Positions 62,521-64,000 of a stretch of DNA of 64,000 nucleotides are shown in pieces. Source of the DNA: Streptomyces cinerochromogenes (GTDB lineage: Bacteria > Actinomycetota > Actinomycetes > Streptomycetales > Streptomycetaceae); NCBI RefSeq assembly GCF_014648635.1, contig NZ_BMRM01000019.1, positions 1 to 64,000 of the forward strand. Direction: 5' to 3'. The position numbers were made by a program, and so were the translations under genes. The notes under the pieces were generated by a model. That model did no database searches, had not been told where the DNA came from, and worked only from the letters and a program-made list of their open reading frames with translations. The stretch's first letter is position 1. The number at the start of each line of letters is the position of its first letter.

Positions 62521-62769
62521 CGGGATACTCCCCGCCCACGCCCGGCGGACCGATGCGGAGCGACGGGTTGAACGGAATACGAGGAAAACCTCCCGCGCAC
62601 TACATCCGAGGAGTCCGGCCAGGGCATGCGAGCCGTCGGGCGTGAGACCGGTCCGGTAACCGGCGTACGACGTGCCCGGGCGCCCTCAGCCCACTTCCCG
62701 CCGGTATCGACAGCCGCTTCACCGAATGCGGCGGCGTCTCCACAACCGCCCCGGCGTGTGCGGAGTACC

Positions 62770-62877
62770 GTGGACAGCACCGAGGGCATTTCGCACACCG
62801 GCTTCCACGCCGGGTCGTTCTCGGCGAGAGACGAAACCCGGGTCGTCGCCAAGGCGGCCCGGAGACGGGTCCGCATC
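62770..62877 (+). promoter_or_regulatory. Conserved leader segment before DUF5994 copy 2
   Basis: From a GTG at 62770 (GGAG close upstream) the frame reads VDSTEGISHTGFHAGSFSAR and continues without a stop into the DUF5994 gene. The 49-nt core (62779-62827) matches the segment 62466-62514 on the other strand at 43 of 49 positions, all differences being transitions. It is either an N-terminal extension of the protein or a leader peptide that has lost its stop. Confidence 0.5.
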
Positions 62878-63462
62878 ATGTCGGCGACCTTGCACCAAGC
62901 CCTGCCACACCACGAGCCCGTCGCAGCCCCGGCCGCGCGTCTCGCGCTGAAGACCGACGGCCCGTCGCGCGGCCTCCTGGACGGTGCCTGGGGGCCCCGT
63001 TCCCGGGACCTGCTGAGCGAGCTGCCCGCACTGACCGATGTGCTGGACCCTCTGTGGGGCCGCATCACCCGCATCGCCGTCAACCCGAAGTACTGGCCGG
63101 TCATCCCGCACGAGATCCCCGTGGGCGGTCACGTCGTCAAGGCCGGATGGTTCACCCCGGAGATCGACCCGCACAAGCTGCTGCTGCTCTCCTACGGCAC
63201 CGGCCGCTGGGACCTGCTGGTCATCCCGCCCGAGACCGAGACGGAGTCGGCGGCCCGCCTGATGGCGGCTGCGTCCGACTACGACGGCCCACCGCTGACC
63301 GCAAGCGCTCTCATGGCCGCGGACGAGACCCGGCACGCCGTCTCCGCCGCCGACCGGCCACTCGAACCGGACGAGGCAGGGAAGTACGAGGAGGACGGCC
63401 CCGCCTCCACGGCCGTTCCGGCACGGACGGGTCGCGCCAGTCGCCTGGTCATCGGTATGTGA
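62878..63462 (+). CDS. DUF5994 protein, copy 2
   Basis: 194 aa from ATG 62878, giving the expected N-terminus MSATLHQALPHHEPVAAPAA. The core closely follows copy 1: LLDGAWGPRSRDLLSELPALTDVLDPLWGRITRIAVNPKYWPVIPHEIPVGGHVVKAGWFTPEIDPHKLLLLSYGTGRWDLLVIPPETETESAARLMAAASD. It is divergent from copy 1. The upstream conserved segment is in-frame, so a longer 230-residue product starting at 62770 cannot be excluded; the nearest purine leader (GGAG) to this ATG is 13 nt away, which is a weak point for this start. Confidence 0.85.
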   Translation: MSATLHQALPHHEPVAAPAARLALKTDGPSRGLLDGAWGPRSRDLLSELPALTDVLDPLWGRITRIAVNPKYWPVIPHEIPVGGHVVKAGWFTPEIDPHKLLLLSYGTGRWDLLVIPPETETESAARLMAAASDYDGPPLTASALMAADETRHAVSAADRPLEPDEAGKYEEDGPASTAVPARTGRASRLVIGM

Positions 63463-63585
63463 GACGGCCGCACGACCGGTGCCTTGCCGGGTTTCGGCCC
63501 TGCCTCGCGAACCGGCGCAGGCACATGCAGGAGGCTCGACCGGCGGATCCCCGCCCCCCGTGGTCCTCGTCCCCAGGAGCAGCAC

Positions 63586-64000
63586 ATGCAAGCACTGATC
63601 GTTCCCATCGTCGTGATCGGCCTCCTGGCCGTCCTGGCCCTCGCCCTGTCCGTGAAGGTCGTCAAGCAGTACGAGAAGGGAGTGCTGTTCCGCTTCGGCC
63701 GACTTCTCGGAACACGCTCACCGGGGCTGCGGTTCATCATCCCGTTCGTCGACGTCCTGCACCGGGTGTCGCTGCGGGTCGTCACCATGCCGATCCAGTC
63801 CCAGGGCATCATCACCCGGGACAACGTGAGCGTGGACGTGTCGGCGGTCGCCTACTTCCGGGTCGTCGACGCCGTGAAGTCGGTCGTCGCCGTGGAGAAC
63901 GTCAACGCGGCGATCAACCAGATCGCCCAGACCACCCTGCGGAAGGTCGTCGGCCGGCACACGCTCGACGAGACGCTGTCGGAGACGGACCGTATCAACC
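63586..64000 (+). CDS. SPFH/band 7 membrane protein (partial, runs off window)
   Basis: The first 138 residues are seen. A single N-terminal membrane segment (LIVPIVVIGLLAVLALALSV) is followed by the SPFH core: KVVKQYEKGVLFRFGRLLGT, SPGLRFIIPFVDVLHRVSLRVVTMPIQSQGIITRDNVSVDVSAVAYFRVVDAVKSVVAVENVNAAINQIAQTTLRKVVGRHTLDETL. Slipin/stomatin-like members organise membrane microdomains. The leader CCAGGAGC precedes the ATG. The C-terminal coiled coil lies beyond the window. Confidence 0.85.
   Translation, partial: MQALIVPIVVIGLLAVLALALSVKVVKQYEKGVLFRFGRLLGTRSPGLRFIIPFVDVLHRVSLRVVTMPIQSQGIITRDNVSVDVSAVAYFRVVDAVKSVVAVENVNAAINQIAQTTLRKVVGRHTLDETLSETDRIN

Overview
The window is high-GC actinobacterial DNA and most likely Streptomyces. 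The signs are GTG/ATG starts with GGAGG-type leaders, extensive 4-bp (ATGA/GTGA) gene overlaps, an F420-type LLM oxidoreductase, several SpoIIE-type phosphatases, an ANTAR protein, DUF5994 and Asp23/AmaP genes, and a copy of a dispersed repeat I associate with Streptomyces genomes. No rRNA, tRNA or CRISPR array was seen. The last gene (SPFH/band 7) runs off the right end, and the first is an N-terminally truncated Crp-like regulator.

Region 1 (about 0.07-26 kb) is an accessory signalling and conflict-type island. It starts with a Crp-like fragment, a degenerate class III nucleotidyl-cyclase protein and a P-loop NTPase; the last two share a short NTGxVHGGQ peptide. Next come a small unknown/HTH pair and a nucleoside-deoxyribosyltransferase-like sensor. 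Two ordinary genes (lipoate ligase, lipoprotein) precede a minus-strand operon: membrane Ser/Thr kinase, coiled-coil protein, Clp-like AAA+ ATPase, FHA/zinc-ribbon protein. Divergent from the kinase lie a macro-domain protein, a small radical-SAM protein, an unknown protein, a vWA-like lipoprotein and a coiled-coil membrane protein. The island ends with a coupled operon of TPR-CHAT protease, ParS/Xre-type antitoxin and RES toxin.

Region 2 (26.2-35.0 kb) is a minus-strand catabolic cluster for reductive pyrimidine/hydantoin breakdown: two nitrilase-type N-carbamoyl-amino-acid amidohydrolases, a class III aminotransferase, a PucR regulator, dihydropyrimidinase/hydantoinase, an LLM F420-type oxidoreductase and an NCS1 permease. 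Repeated short motifs lie before the two nitrilase genes.

Region 3 (35.2-49.2 kb) is mostly housekeeping-like: an Xre regulator divergent from a methionine aminopeptidase with mirrored operators over apparently leaderless starts, a second Clp/Hsp100 ATPase, gamma-glutamyltransferase, a secreted CocE/S15-type hydrolase, exonuclease III, an MBL-fold hydrolase and a fused PcaDC enzyme.

Region 4 (49.2-55.5 kb) is a decaying, insertion-rich zone. It holds an IS110-family element and an ATP-dependent DNA ligase gene split exactly after its catalytic KWDG motif by 1,463 bp carrying a SpoIIE phosphatase. It also holds remnants of a PAS/GAF phosphatase-type sensor and an IS5-like transposase, an ANTAR protein and a truncated GAF protein.

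Region 5 (55.6-64 kb) is an envelope-stress type locus. An ECF sigma factor overlaps a protein that joins an anti-sigma-like zinc motif to an Asp23/Gls24 domain, followed by another Asp23 protein. Across a perfect Crp-type palindrome lie Asp23, DUF2273, Asp23, DUF6286, AmaP and DUF6131 genes. A second SpoIIE phosphatase, two divergent DUF5994 paralogues sharing a conserved leader-peptide segment, and an SPFH protein follow.
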